A stretch of DNA of 56,797 bases from Geomicrobium sediminis (GTDB taxonomy: Bacteria > Bacillota > Bacilli > Bacillales > Marinococcaceae). Under the pieces are notes generated by a model. That model worked only from the letters and a program-made list of their open reading frames with translations. It did no database searches and was not told the DNA's origin. Both the position numbers and the translations under genes were made by a program. Of this stretch, positions 16,302 through 24,862 are shown piece after piece; position 1 is the first letter of the stretch, and each line of letters begins with the position of its first letter. The stretch spans positions 1-56,797 of the forward strand of contig NZ_JAFBEC010000018.1 in assembly GCF_016908595.1 (NCBI RefSeq), read 5' to 3'.

Positions 16302-16316
16302 TTCAGTTTTACTGAA
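16302..16316. promoter_or_regulatory. Palindrome TTCAGT-TTT-ACTGAA, likely LysR-type operator
   Basis: A perfect 15-base palindrome (16302-16307 / 16311-16316) in the 165-base region between the divergent ssu operon and LysR gene. LysR regulators bind T-N11-A type dyads there. It is the best symmetry in this stretch and also lies close enough upstream of the regulator gene to serve autorepression. Confidence 0.6.
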
Positions 16317-16366
16317 CGGTTCATTCGAATACGCTTACAGTAGGGAATTAAGAGAGGTGATACTAT

Positions 16367-17266
16367 TTGGACCTTCGCAATATTGTTACATTTCAATCCA
16401 TCGTGAAGTTAGGAAGCTTCCATGCAGCTGCTGAAACGTTGAATTACGCACCATCAACGGTAACGATGCACATAAAAAATCTTGAAGAAGAACTCGGCGT
16501 CACGTTATTGGAACGCCTGCCAAAACTGAAGCTTACGAGTTCAGGAAAGTTGTTGTATGAACAAAGCGATGTACTCCTGCGAGACTTTGATATGTTGAAA
16601 GAAATGATGACGAGTTTACAAAGTGGAAAAAGTGGGTTTATTACGATCGGGGTGATGGAACCCACGGCGAGCTTTCGATTGCCACAACTTCTCGCTGCCT
16701 TTCAAGAAGAGCACCCATTAATGAAACTTTCAATACAAGTGCATAACGCAAATGCACTTGAAGAGCTCGTACAGTCTGGGGAACTTGACGTAGCAATTGG
16801 AACGACACCAACGACATACAACGATGACGTTTCATTTTCTTGGTTATTTAATGAGGAATTTGGGTTATTAGCACCCATCACTCATACTCTAGCAACAAAA
16901 GATACTGTCTCACTCCGTGACTTACACGGTCATTCACTCTTACAAACGACCCCTTCGTGTCCATTTCGAGCGACACTCGACCGAGTGCTACTAGAAAATG
17001 ACATTAAAGTAAGCAAAAACATTGAAATTAGTAATCTCTTAGCTTTAAAACCATATGTAGAGTCCGGTATTGGCATTGCAGTCATTCCAGAAATCATTGC
17101 AAAGCCACCTTTTACTGAAACACGATACGTACCTATAGCAGACTTCAATGGACAGCTCCCTATTGGAATGATGACAAAAACGACCAATTTAAATCCGAGC
17201 CCCGCACTTTCTCAATTCATCGCTCATATTCATTCGATCTACCACCCCACTACATTAATTGATTAG
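16367..17266 (+). CDS. LysR-family transcriptional regulator (probable ssu regulator)
   Basis: 299 residues from TTG 16367 with AGAGAGGTG at 16351-16358. The N-terminal winged helix is typical of the family (LRNIVTFQSIVKLGSFHAAA, then STVTMHIKNLEEELGVTLLE). The C-terminal two-lobe effector domain runs from about residue 88 (GFITIGVMEPTASFRLPQLL) to the end. LysR proteins such as CysL, YtlI and Cbl activate sulfur-acquisition operons in response to sulfate assimilation intermediates. The divergent position next to ssu genes makes that role likely here. A plus-strand terminator follows at 17271-17311. Confidence 0.9.
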   Translation: MDLRNIVTFQSIVKLGSFHAAAETLNYAPSTVTMHIKNLEEELGVTLLERLPKLKLTSSGKLLYEQSDVLLRDFDMLKEMMTSLQSGKSGFITIGVMEPTASFRLPQLLAAFQEEHPLMKLSIQVHNANALEELVQSGELDVAIGTTPTTYNDDVSFSWLFNEEFGLLAPITHTLATKDTVSLRDLHGHSLLQTTPSCPFRATLDRVLLENDIKVSKNIEISNLLALKPYVESGIGIAVIPEIIAKPPFTETRYVPIADFNGQLPIGMMTKTTNLNPSPALSQFIAHIHSIYHPTTLID

Positions 17267-17270
17267 ACAC

Positions 17271-17311
17271 AAAGAAACCCGATTTGAGACTGACTCAAAC
17301 CGGGTTTCTTT
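17271..17311 (+). terminator. Terminator of the LysR gene
   Basis: An 18-bp stem with one mismatch joins AAAGAAACCCG (17271-17281) to CGGGTTTCTTT (17301-17311); the lower arm ends in T-rich sequence. Confidence 0.85.
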
Positions 17312-17406
17312 ACGCTTCTATTCATAGAATCTTTACAAAAGCCACATCGCAAATACAGATGCTCCAGTTAAACTGAACATATTACTATTTAGAGGAGATG
17401 TTCACT

Positions 17407-17541
17407 ATGTATGCTAAATCGTCAACACTCTTCCCAAAGAAACGAAAAACCGAAGTAGCCCTCGGCTTAAACGTGCGCCTATCATCTGTATTCACGAAAG
17501 CGAGTCCTAAACGTCAACAGTTAGTTAAATCCATCAATTAA
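17407..17541 (+). CDS. Small basic protein of 44 residues, unknown
   Basis: ATG 17407 is preceded by AGAGGAG at 17391-17397 with nine bases spacing, a good ribosome binding site. The product is basic and polar (STLFPKKRKTEVALGLNVRL, then VFTKASPKRQQLVKS), has no membrane segment and no Cys, and ends at 17541. Its tail overlaps the end of the convergent zinc-finger gene by 21 bases. Small, basic, Ser/Lys-rich proteins of this kind are frequent in spore-formers, but I do not recognise the family. Confidence 0.5.
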   Translation: MYAKSSTLFPKKRKTEVALGLNVRLSSVFTKASPKRQQLVKSIN

Positions 17542-17826
17542 ATACTGTTTGTCTTCCTTGTATTCTAGCAAGAAAGGTTGAATAAATAGATGGATCAACA
17601 CGGCATATACTGCGATAAAGAGTAGACCACTTGTAAAAGAGATATCTAGAAATGGATGCAGAACCGTCTGGAAGATGAGCACGATAATATATGGTGTCCC
17701 TATGTTCCACTGCGCCTTCGACGAAAGATAATTTCTCGTACCACACGTCGAGCAGTCAATCCGGTGATACAACCCGATGCACTGGCGCCAACTCATCGCC
17801 GCTTCGCACTTCCAACATGTTGGCAT
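17521..17826 (-). CDS. Zinc-ribbon membrane protein, CxxC..CxxC (TIGR04104-like)
   Basis: 101 residues from ATG 17826. The start fits the family (MPTCWKC) and has AGGA eight bases upstream; ATG 17832 overlaps the preceding stop. It shows CWKC, then CSTC after about 17 residues, followed by RNYLSSKAQ. Two hydrophobic segments follow (TPYIIVLIFQTVLHPFLDI and SGLLFIAVYAVLIHLFIQPF). This is the layout of the small Bacillus family with two CxxC pairs about 20 residues apart, thought to bind zinc at the N-terminus and anchor in the membrane. Function is unknown. The gene is coupled to the PhzF-like gene upstream (stop/start overlap). Confidence 0.8.
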   Translation of the reverse strand: MPTCWKCEAAMSWRQCIGLYHRIDCSTCGTRNYLSSKAQWNIGTPYIIVLIFQTVLHPFLDISFTSGLLFIAVYAVLIHLFIQPFLLEYKEDKQYLIDGFN

Positions 17827-17828
17827 GC

Positions 17829-18611
17829 TCATTTTCCTATGTAGAGCGTAGCTTTTGAGTACAAGGTGACGAAACCACTAATTTTAACTCTGTCTCCTTC
17901 TGATTTGCAGTAGAGCGTGCCTCCACGTGCTGACAATTGACGAGCGACGAGTTCTGACTTGCCGAGTTGCTGTTCCCAATAGGGAATGAAGTTGCAATGA
18001 GCCGAGCCACACACAGGGTCTTCATTCACTTGTAATTTCGGAAAAAAACACCGTGAAACAAAATCGTATGTTGTGCTTGATGCTGTAATCGTTAATCCAA
18101 TCCCATCTGGCAATTGCTTGATTTTCTCAAAGTTCGGACGGAACTGTTCTACAAGTTCTTCATGAGGAGCGACAACCATTACATCCCTCCCTAAATACAC
18201 TTCCAGTGGCGTAAATCCAAGAACATCCTCCAACTCAGCAGTTGAGGAGATGATCTCTGGCATGCGACTCGGAAAATCCATCTCATAAAGATCTCCCTTG
18301 CGCTTTACAAAAAGCTCGCCACTCATCGTAAGAAACGTAACACCGGTTGCTTCTTCTTCGTAATAATTGCAAATCACATAAGCGGTTCCTAGTGTTGCAT
18401 GACCACAAAGATCAATTTCCCCACCTGGTGTGAACCATCGAAGATGGTAAACTTCCCCTTCTTTCACTGTAAAAGCTGTTTCGGAAAGGTTATTCTCAAT
18501 GGCAATCTTTTGCATCGTCTCATCGTCTAACCAACGGTCCATCACACAAACCCCCGCAGGATTTCCTTCAAACACCTTTTCTGCAAACGCATCTACAACG
18601 TAATAGTCCAT
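17829..18611 (-). CDS. PhzF-family isomerase
   Basis: 260 residues from ATG 18611 with AAAGGATGGG upstream. The family marks are FEGNPAGVCVMD, the catalytic Glu in NLSETAFTV, FTPGGEIDLCGHATLGTAYV and, in the second half, NEDPVCGSAHC. PhzF proteins have a two-domain diaminopimelate-epimerase fold and catalyse an isomerisation such as that of trans-2,3-dihydro-3-hydroxyanthranilate. No other phenazine gene is in the window, so this is a stand-alone homologue of unknown substrate. It is coupled to the zinc-ribbon gene downstream. Confidence 0.92.
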   Translation of the reverse strand: MDYYVVDAFAEKVFEGNPAGVCVMDRWLDDETMQKIAIENNLSETAFTVKEGEVYHLRWFTPGGEIDLCGHATLGTAYVICNYYEEEATGVTFLTMSGELFVKRKGDLYEMDFPSRMPEIISSTAELEDVLGFTPLEVYLGRDVMVVAPHEELVEQFRPNFEKIKQLPDGIGLTITASSTTYDFVSRCFFPKLQVNEDPVCGSAHCNFIPYWEQQLGKSELVARQLSARGGTLYCKSEGDRVKISGFVTLYSKATLYIGK

Positions 18612-18675
18612 TGTCAATCCCATCCTTTTCAACGTTTCTTTACTATTATCGTACGCTAAGCAATTAAATTTGCAT

Positions 18676-18703
18676 ATAAAAAAGAAGGTTCATAAACCTT
18701 CTT
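18676..18703 (-). terminator. Terminator after the 70-residue gene
   Basis: Perfect stem AAGAAGGTT (18682-18690) / AACCTTCTT (18695-18703), followed on the minus strand by a T-run. Confidence 0.8.
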
Positions 18704-18755
18704 AAAGTGTATAAAACAAAATCGATGTGCACGTAATTTCGAAACACATTCATTT

Positions 18756-18968
18756 CTAAGCAGTCGAAGACGGGGCATCGACCTTTTTTTCTACTGTTTT
18801 TGAAACGACTTGTAAAAACCAAGGTGCAAAATGTCTTAACCGGTACGCATTTAACGTATGCATCATCTGCTCTGCTTCTTGTTTCGTTTCATACTGTTTT
18901 TCGTCAGTTCGATTGGCGTGCGTCAATACTTCTAATTTCCCTTTGTGTTCACGACAAATAATATACAC
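18756..18968 (-). CDS. Small cytosolic protein, unknown
   Basis: 70 residues from GTG 18968, chosen because GAGGGG lies six bases upstream. The sequence begins MYIICREHKGKLEVLTHANR, continues with a Lys/Glu-rich helix (KQYETKQEAEQMMHTLNAY), and ends FAPWFLQVVSKTVEKKVDAP. It looks like a compact alpha/beta domain with no membrane segment. It stands alone with its own terminator. No family recognised. Confidence 0.55.
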   Translation of the reverse strand: MYIICREHKGKLEVLTHANRTDEKQYETKQEAEQMMHTLNAYRLRHFAPWFLQVVSKTVEKKVDAPSSTA

Positions 18969-19022
18969 ACGACACCCCTCATCCAACGATTAAACTTGTA
19001 GATCAAAACCTTGAGGAAGTTA

Positions 19023-19124
19023 TTATGAATTTTTATTCATTTTGAGCAGACCATAAAACCCCAAAATGACTAGACCAATTATGACAATGATTAGCATTAT
19101 GGAAGACCATCCAACATGAATCAT
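19023..19124 (-). CDS. 33-residue single-pass membrane peptide
   Basis: ATG 19124 is preceded by AGGTGGTGAG, a good ribosome binding site. The peptide is almost wholly one hydrophobic helix (SSIMLIIVIIGLVILGFYGL) with a basic end LKMNKNS, the topology of small positive-inside membrane peptides. No antisense RNA features or repeats are evident around it. Function is unknown; a regulatory micropeptide or part of a membrane complex is possible. Confidence 0.55.
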   Translation of the reverse strand: MIHVGWSSIMLIIVIIGLVILGFYGLLKMNKNS

Positions 19125-19506
19125 CTTTTCTCACCACCTGAAAAAGGCTGAACGGGCAGTGAAACATAGATCACTCATAAATTGGGCGCAAATTATAAAT
19201 TATCCCACAATAAGTGATGAGTTGAATGAATGCGATTTATCTATTTATATTCCCACCATAACAAACCTCAACTATGTATGCTTATGCTTACTTTGTTCTT
19301 GTAGACCACTTTATTAAGTTGCAAAAACCTCTTTCGGTTCTCTTCGCAACCGAAACACCTGCTTTACAACATCCATCTCTTTTCATACCGATATGCATAC
19401 GTCTTATGACCTCTTTATCGATTAGTCTGAGAATAGCCCCCATACTAACCATGTACTTATGTTCTTGAATTCAATACAACTATACAGATGAGGAGCGATC
19501 TTTCAA
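19125..19506. other. Intergenic stretch without recognisable gene
   Basis: About 380 AT-rich bases. A frame at 19274-19468 lacks a ribosome binding site and resembles no protein. I see no hairpin, repeat or RNA motif apart from the presumed promoter and the GATGAGGAG ribosome binding site of the CPBP gene near the right end. Confidence 0.4.
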
Positions 19507-20382
19507 ATGAAAAACGCATGGTTTTACGTTTTAACAGGGTGGTCAACTGTAACAATTGGGCTGTTTTTAGCTTCTTTTTTCGGATCGATTGCAACAGAGC
19601 ATTTCGGGATTACAGGTGACGGGCGACAAGTAATCCATGCAGTGGTTATGAGTGGGATAGTCTTACCAACGATCCTCATCTTATACAAAAAAATGAATAA
19701 GTCGTTACCTACTCCAAGACCACCGGCGTATTCAATGAAACGAGCACATCACTTTTTTGGTGGATTTATACTAGCAGCAGGATTAGCATTTGTCGGTTTG
19801 TTCCTTGCAAGTGCGTTAAACCTTATTGAAATTAATCAGTGGAATGTACCAAATGCGTGGATCGGAGCACTACTCTTAAATCTATTGATTGCTTTTTTCT
19901 ATGAAGCTTTACCAGAAGAATTGGCGTTACGGGGATTGATCTTCGATGCTTTAAATCATCGGTTTACTGTCTTTCTCGCCGTACTTTTTCAAACGATTGT
20001 TTTCATGATGATGGCACTTACTGTGAATTTCTTGCAAGTACTCGTTGGAATGTCGACGTTCGATCTGTTCTTCTTGCAACTGCCTCAGCTCATTTTACTT
20101 TTTGTTTTCGGTATTGCCTTAGCGCTCATCCGAATTTATACAGGTAGTCTTTGGGCCGCAATCGGTTTTCATTTAGGCTACTTAATAATGGCACGATTCT
20201 TAATCATGCCCGTAGAGTATGGCGCACCTCCGATCGTCTCGTTTGAAAACGTCTCTGAACTGAACTTCGGTGCCACTGTCATGATTGATACGATAATTTA
20301 TGGCTGTATTGGTCTTATGTTGGTTTTATTACTCTTTAGAAGGGTGCGTAGATCGAAGGCAACTACGTCTTTATCACAGTAA
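19507..20382 (+). CDS. CPBP-family intramembrane metalloprotease (CAAX protease/bacteriocin-processing)
   Basis: 291 residues with about seven or eight hydrophobic helices. The diagnostic motif is FYEALPEELALRGLIFDAL (EExxxR), with the second element FHLGYLIMARF supplying the motif-3 His. These Abi/Rce1-like membrane proteases hydrolyse peptide bonds in the membrane and are linked to self-immunity or processing of signal peptides. There is no bacteriocin gene nearby, so its substrate is open. GATGAGGAG precedes ATG 19507 with a slightly long spacing. It ends at a hairpin shared with the convergent gene. Confidence 0.85.
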   Translation: MKNAWFYVLTGWSTVTIGLFLASFFGSIATEHFGITGDGRQVIHAVVMSGIVLPTILILYKKMNKSLPTPRPPAYSMKRAHHFFGGFILAAGLAFVGLFLASALNLIEINQWNVPNAWIGALLLNLLIAFFYEALPEELALRGLIFDALNHRFTVFLAVLFQTIVFMMMALTVNFLQVLVGMSTFDLFFLQLPQLILLFVFGIALALIRIYTGSLWAAIGFHLGYLIMARFLIMPVEYGAPPIVSFENVSELNFGATVMIDTIIYGCIGLMLVLLLFRRVRRSKATTSLSQ

Positions 20383-20445
20383 ACGCCCGTTAGAATAGTT
20401 TCTTTTATAATTCTATTTGGTTTCTTACAGGTTCCTAAAATGAAT

Positions 20446-20479
20446 AATTACCCTTTTGACAACTGTCAAAGGGGTAATT
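20446..20479. terminator. Convergent hairpin between CPBP gene and 97-residue membrane gene
   Basis: A 16-bp stem with one mismatch joins AATTACCC (from 20446) to GGGTAATT (to 20479), the arms ending TTTTGACA / TGTCAAAG, in the 100-base gap between convergent genes. Confidence 0.75.
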
Positions 20480-20485
20480 AAGGGA

Positions 20486-20779
20486 TTAAATTTCTCTCTT
20501 CTTTTCTTTTCGTACTTTTACGATATACACACATAATAGAATGGTTAGATGATAATACACTAGTGCCGAAGCTAAGACAGGAATCCAAGTCCCCGTGCCA
20601 AGGCCAATGACAATAGCCATGAGCATGACTCCAGAATTGATCACAACAACATTGAAAAACCGTCGTTTTTCTCGAGGTGTGATGGTGGATTCTGTGACAT
20701 GAATGACTTGGGAAGGTCCAAATATAACTAGAGGACCAATGAGGACAACTAAAAAGAATACACTTAACATCGTGTCCAT
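20486..20779 (-). CDS. Small membrane protein, unknown
   Basis: 97 residues with three hydrophobic segments (MLSVFFLVVLIGPLVIFG, VVVINSGVMLMAIVIGLGTG, PVLASALVYYHLTILLCVYI) and a basic C-tail KVRKEKKREI. The loop between helices one and two is charged (ESTITPREKRR). GAGGGTGATC precedes ATG 20779. A longer frame in another phase over the same bases (20478-20792) is Cys/His/Ser-rich and unlikely. Family not recognised. Confidence 0.65.
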   Translation of the reverse strand: MDTMLSVFFLVVLIGPLVIFGPSQVIHVTESTITPREKRRFFNVVVINSGVMLMAIVIGLGTGTWIPVLASALVYYHLTILLCVYIVKVRKEKKREI

Positions 20780-20900
20780 AATCAGTGATCACCCTCTCTG
20801 TTGTTAAAACAATCGCATCAAATCCGTAAGTGCTTTACCTAATTGTTTATGATTGTATGCAAAGGATCGTGACAGTTGCTTCTCAACATGAGCGTATGAA

Positions 20901-20930
20901 AAAAACACCTTTACTCATTAAAGGTGTCTT
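20901..20930 (-). terminator. Terminator of the thioesterase unit
   Basis: ACACCTTT (20905-20912) / AAAGGTGT (20920-20927) with seven T on the minus strand. Confidence 0.85.
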
Positions 20931-20938
20931 CCATATGA

Positions 20939-22192
20939 CTATAAACATTCTTCTAAAAACGTAAGCGTCTCGTCCCAAGAATCGATTGTCGCTTCTGCAT
21001 TTGCTTCTCTCGTTCCCCCGAAGATCATCGACATCGCAGCATTTGTATCGCCAAGTGTCTGTGGAAGATGCGGTAAATGACTCGGAAATGCAGAGAAGTG
21101 CCCCGCACCTTCTTGAATTCTCACGTGCACTTTCGATTTACTATGATGTTGAAGTTTCTTTTCCATTAACTCTGAGAAAAATACTGCGGGTTGAACGTGA
21201 TCATCTGTACCCGCTACGAGCATCACTGATGCGTCAATTTTTTCGACAGGAATGAGATGTTCTTCGTACTGCTTTTGATCCGCCAAGTTTCTTTCTATCG
21301 CTTCTAAGCCTGAAAATGGCTTTCTCTTAATCATATGGCCGAAGAACGACAACATATCTGAGAATGTTTGCTTCGCTGCAAAATAAGATAACGACTCACC
21401 ATTGTATGTCCACGCGGGCTTTGCTACGGGTTGGAAGTTCTGAATCCCAGAAAATTGCACTGCGCTCGGTGCAACACCAACCACTGCTTTTAAGCTCGAA
21501 TAAGAGGATGCATACAATAATGCAAGCTCAGAACCTCGTGAATGTCCGATCATTGCAAGTCTTTCGTTGTCCACGATCGTCTTTTCCTTCAAGTATGTAA
21601 ACGCATTGTCAACATACTCTAATGGGATGTTCACAATTCCTTTCGGCAACCCCGCCTTTCCAAAGTAGGCGAGCGCCATCACCACGTATCCTTTTGAGGC
21701 AAGTAAGGCTGCGGCGGACTCATGGTGTGCACCATCTGAACCTCCAACGATCACAATTGCAGGCAATGGATCGTTTGTATGAGGATAATACACTGTACCG
21801 ACAAGTTCTTTGTCTTCAATGACTTCTTTTTGGATATCATCTTTTAAAAATGTTCTCGTCACCATTGCTTTAGCAATCACTTTATCGTCATCCATTAGTT
21901 CCAGTTCAAACGTTACCGGTGCATCTGAGTGTTTAACGAACATTCTTTCTTTTCCATCTTTACTTCTCATCGACTCAATAAGCCTCATCAAATCATTATG
22001 CATCTTAATCGAACCTTGTTCATCAGTGAGCGCGTCGATCGATGCAACGAATGTATGACCTCGATCATCTTTCGTTGAGATTGCTATACGAAAGGACTTA
22101 TTCGCGTCTCCAGTCTCGATCTGTAATGATACACATTCTGTGACTAACGTACTCTCTTCTTGAATTTCAATTCTTACCTTCTGTTCAATCAT
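20939..22192 (-). CDS. Acyl-CoA thioesterase / BAAT-family hydrolase
   Basis: 417 residues from ATG 22192 with GGGGAG ten bases upstream. The N-terminal third is a beta-rich acyl-CoA thioesterase/BAAT N-terminal domain. The rest is an alpha/beta hydrolase (BAAT_C) with GGSDGAHHESAAALLASKGY, nucleophile in GHSRGSELALLYASS, acid residue in AGTDDHVQP and catalytic His in EGAGHFSAFP. The usual Cys nucleophile of animal BAAT is Ser here, which favours hydrolysis of acyl-CoA or another ester over amino-acid transfer. It follows a small membrane-protein gene by 33 bases. Confidence 0.85.
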   Translation of the reverse strand: MIEQKVRIEIQEESTLVTECVSLQIETGDANKSFRIAISTKDDRGHTFVASIDALTDEQGSIKMHNDLMRLIESMRSKDGKERMFVKHSDAPVTFELELMDDDKVIAKAMVTRTFLKDDIQKEVIEDKELVGTVYYPHTNDPLPAIVIVGGSDGAHHESAAALLASKGYVVMALAYFGKAGLPKGIVNIPLEYVDNAFTYLKEKTIVDNERLAMIGHSRGSELALLYASSYSSLKAVVGVAPSAVQFSGIQNFQPVAKPAWTYNGESLSYFAAKQTFSDMLSFFGHMIKRKPFSGLEAIERNLADQKQYEEHLIPVEKIDASVMLVAGTDDHVQPAVFFSELMEKKLQHHSKSKVHVRIQEGAGHFSAFPSHLPHLPQTLGDTNAAMSMIFGGTREANAEATIDSWDETLTFLEECL

Positions 22193-22225
22193 TGTAATGA
22201 AACTCCCCACTTTCAAATGAACCAT

Positions 22226-22462
22226 TTACCATACGAGCAGAAACAAACCAAATCCAGAAAAACTAACACCAATGAAAACCACAAAGACACGAATGAGTGC
22301 TGTTGGGAAATTCTGAATCCACCTCGTCAACCACTCCACTTCAAAATACGGGCTATTAATTTTCCCTTTTGACTTCAAATCCGCTTCACTTAGCTTTTTT
22401 AGACCGAGTAGAATGACAACAATTCCCCAAAGAAAGAACAACACTCCGAAAAAGATGTTCAT
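22226..22462 (-). CDS. Small membrane protein upstream of the thioesterase
   Basis: 78 residues with two membrane helices (FGVLFFLWGIVVILLGLKKL and LIRVFVVFIGVSFSGFGLFL) joined by a polar loop containing DLKSKGKINSPYFEVE. AGGAGAGG precedes ATG 22462. It lies between the alpha/beta hydrolase at 22490 and the thioesterase, probably one transcription unit. Function unknown. Confidence 0.65.
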   Translation of the reverse strand: MNIFFGVLFFLWGIVVILLGLKKLSEADLKSKGKINSPYFEVEWLTRWIQNFPTALIRVFVVFIGVSFSGFGLFLLVW

Positions 22463-22489
22463 AAACTAATCCTCTCCTAAAAACATTGT

Positions 22490-23443
22490 CTAAGACTCTT
22501 CGTCTAATCGATGCAAAAAGCGTTTCATTTCTTCTGCAATTTGTTCAGGTTCATACACGTGAATATAGTGACTACGATTGATTTCTATAAATGTACTATC
22601 GTTAATTTCATGTAAAAACTCGTTCAATGTTTCTCGCCAATCATCGATTCCTGTCCCTTGACCGTTCGAAGCAAAAAACAACATCGGCGTCTCCCTAGGA
22701 ATATGATTGCTTACAACTTTCGCATTCTCATGCACTCGCTCAATTTCCTCACGCATATTCTTCGTCATCGTTCCACGATGAATGAAGGATTTGTAAGCTT
22801 TTGTATCCTCTGTAGATAAGTACTCCGTCGAGAAAATATCCGCTTCTTTTACAAACGAAGGCAAGATGCGCAATCCGCCAAACTCACTTAAGGTACCCGA
22901 GCCGATTATGATTATTGAGCTCGGTACCTGCAATTGCTCATAGCTTTTCGGTACGGCAGGATCAAGACCGACAATCGCTTGCACTTCTTCAGGGTAAACG
23001 GATGCATAGTAAAGAGCTTCAAGACCAGACATGGAGTGAGGTGCCAACACATACGGCGGTGTATGTCCAGAGAGGCGAAGTGCTTCTCTCATCTCCGCCA
23101 CCATTTGCTCGACGGTGCGGGGACTGTCTGATTCTTCACTCCAACCGTATCCTGGCTTTTCCACCACAGCAATACGATACTCATCTGTAAGAAGCGACCA
23201 TAATGGCTTGAAATCAATCGTAGGTGCTTGCGTTCCGCCACCACTCATAAAGACAATCGTGGTCTCACCTTGTCCTTCACTATACACGTGCATGTTGGTA
23301 TCATTGATATGCACAACGTCACCTGGAGCGGGGAAACGTTCTCTTTCATTGTCACTCGCTACGAAGTGTAGCAATTGAATTCCAAAGATGATGACAATGA
23401 ATCCTATCGTAACGATCATCGCAAAGATCTTTATCCTTCTCAT
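22490..23443 (-). CDS. Membrane-anchored alpha/beta hydrolase
   Basis: 317 residues from ATG 23443 (GAGGAG just upstream, short spacing; ATG 23458 adds five residues without a ribosome binding site). An N-terminal hydrophobic helix (AMIVTIGFIVIIFGIQLLHF) is a signal anchor, so the enzyme faces outside. The hydrolase fold shows oxyanion FMSGGGTQAPT, VVEKPGYGWSEES, nucleophile elbow APHSMSGLEALYYAS and catalytic His in INRSHYIHVYEPEQ. It would hydrolyse esters or similar bonds at the cell surface; substrate not predictable. Confidence 0.85.
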   Translation of the reverse strand: MRRIKIFAMIVTIGFIVIIFGIQLLHFVASDNERERFPAPGDVVHINDTNMHVYSEGQGETTIVFMSGGGTQAPTIDFKPLWSLLTDEYRIAVVEKPGYGWSEESDSPRTVEQMVAEMREALRLSGHTPPYVLAPHSMSGLEALYYASVYPEEVQAIVGLDPAVPKSYEQLQVPSSIIIIGSGTLSEFGGLRILPSFVKEADIFSTEYLSTEDTKAYKSFIHRGTMTKNMREEIERVHENAKVVSNHIPRETPMLFFASNGQGTGIDDWRETLNEFLHEINDSTFIEINRSHYIHVYEPEQIAEEMKRFLHRLDEES

Positions 23444-23508
23444 AATCTCCTCATTCATTGAAAATTAATGATAATTAGAACTTTAGACCTCCCTTATTCT
23501 ATCATAAG

Positions 23509-24738
23509 TTATGCTGAACGGTGATCTTCTTGTTCAGAAAATAGGGGATCTTTTTGCTTGTTCAAAATTGCGATGGAGAAGCCAATTGCACCGATTGCCA
23601 TGATACTCACGAAAACGATTAATGTAGCTCGTAATGAAAACAAATCCGCAAACAACCCGAGCATAAAAATGAGCAAAATCTGGCTAGCACTTTGAATTAA
23701 ATCATAAATACTCGTCACCCTCCCCATCATCTCGACGGGTACATTGTTTTGATAAAAAGTTATCATCCCTGCATATAGAAATGCATTAAAAAATCCGAGA
23801 ATCATAAAGCCTACAGTGACCGACAAAAACGACCACGACAACGCGTAAATGCCGTACCCGCTAATCGTCAACAAGAGTCCCATAACAATCATTACTCGAA
23901 TGGAGAGGTGTTTTGAAATCATCGTTAATACTAGACCACCAGCAATCGCACCAATGCCTGTTAAGCTAATTAATAGACTGTATTCAAATTCACTCAGCCC
24001 AATGACTTGTTGAGTGAACACGACTTCTTGAGCATCCATCGCAAACGTAAATGTCATTAACAAAATAAAACTCATGTAAATGAACGCAACATAACGTTGT
24101 TGTTTCATAAACGACTGTACGACTCGAAAATCTTGAATGACTTGCGCAATGGTTAGTGTAGGAATCTTCTCTTTCTCTCGCTTCTCATTGTCTGGCATTA
24201 GCCAAAGGAGGAATGCAGCAATGAGGAAAAAAGAGACATTAATCCAAAACGTAAGTTGTACCGTCGTAAGCATAATTAACGCTCCACCAATTGCCGGTCC
24301 AATAATACCTGCGCTTGATGTAAACAGAGATCGTAACGAGTTGAACTTTTTGCGCTTCTCTTTAGGTACTGTCATCGTGACAAATGTTATTGAAGCAGGG
24401 TGATAAAACGCACGTGCAACACTAAGTAAAACCAAGATCAAATAAACGACAAAAAGATTAGGCGCTAAGGGAATACACGCCACAAAAACCGCTCGGCATA
24501 CGTATGTAACCATCATCACTTTCCGTTTACTACGATCGTCAATAAAGCTACCCGTCCAGAACTTCGCAATCATATTCGTTAAAGGTCCGATTAACCAAAG
24601 CGTTGCAACAGCCGCTGCAGAACCCGTCAGTTGAAAGACGAATAGATTAATTGCCACAAGGTAAATAAAATCACCAACACTTGAAATTCCTAACGTAGAT
24701 AGCAACAGAAAACGTGGTTTCCAGTCATCTCTTTGCAA
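23509..24738 (-). CDS. MFS transporter, drug-efflux-like (12 TM)
   Basis: 409 residues from TTG 24738 (AGGTGG seven bases upstream; ATG 24744 would be too close to it). About 12 membrane helices are visible. The segment LWLIGPLTNMIAKFWTGSFIDDRSKRKVMM carries the MFS motif A between helices 2 and 3, and PKEKRKKFNSLRSLFTSSAG follows helix 4. A large charged central loop (DNEKREKEKIPTL) separates the halves. The type resembles MFS_3 / TCR_Tet-type multidrug or macrolide exporters. It stands alone without a nearby regulator, so the substrate is open. Confidence 0.87.
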   Translation of the reverse strand: MQRDDWKPRFLLLSTLGISSVGDFIYLVAINLFVFQLTGSAAAVATLWLIGPLTNMIAKFWTGSFIDDRSKRKVMMVTYVCRAVFVACIPLAPNLFVVYLILVLLSVARAFYHPASITFVTMTVPKEKRKKFNSLRSLFTSSAGIIGPAIGGALIMLTTVQLTFWINVSFFLIAAFLLWLMPDNEKREKEKIPTLTIAQVIQDFRVVQSFMKQQRYVAFIYMSFILLMTFTFAMDAQEVVFTQQVIGLSEFEYSLLISLTGIGAIAGGLVLTMISKHLSIRVMIVMGLLLTISGYGIYALSWSFLSVTVGFMILGFFNAFLYAGMITFYQNNVPVEMMGRVTSIYDLIQSASQILLIFMLGLFADLFSLRATLIVFVSIMAIGAIGFSIAILNKQKDPLFSEQEDHRSA

Positions 24739-24862
24739 AAACATCCCACCTTACCGTTTCAGTTGATAACCCTTTCCGTTAGTGAATCCGAATCTCCTTG
24801 TCCAATTCAATAATTTCAATAATTTGTCAAAAAAATAAGCCACGCAAATGCGAAGCTCCAGG

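Noticed and set aside
19274-19468. 64-codon frame before the CPBP gene
   Set aside because: No ribosome binding site and no recognisable sequence pattern.
20478-20792. Longer frame overlapping the 97-residue membrane gene
   Set aside because: Cys/His/Ser-rich random-looking product; the other frame gives three clean membrane helices and a ribosome binding site.
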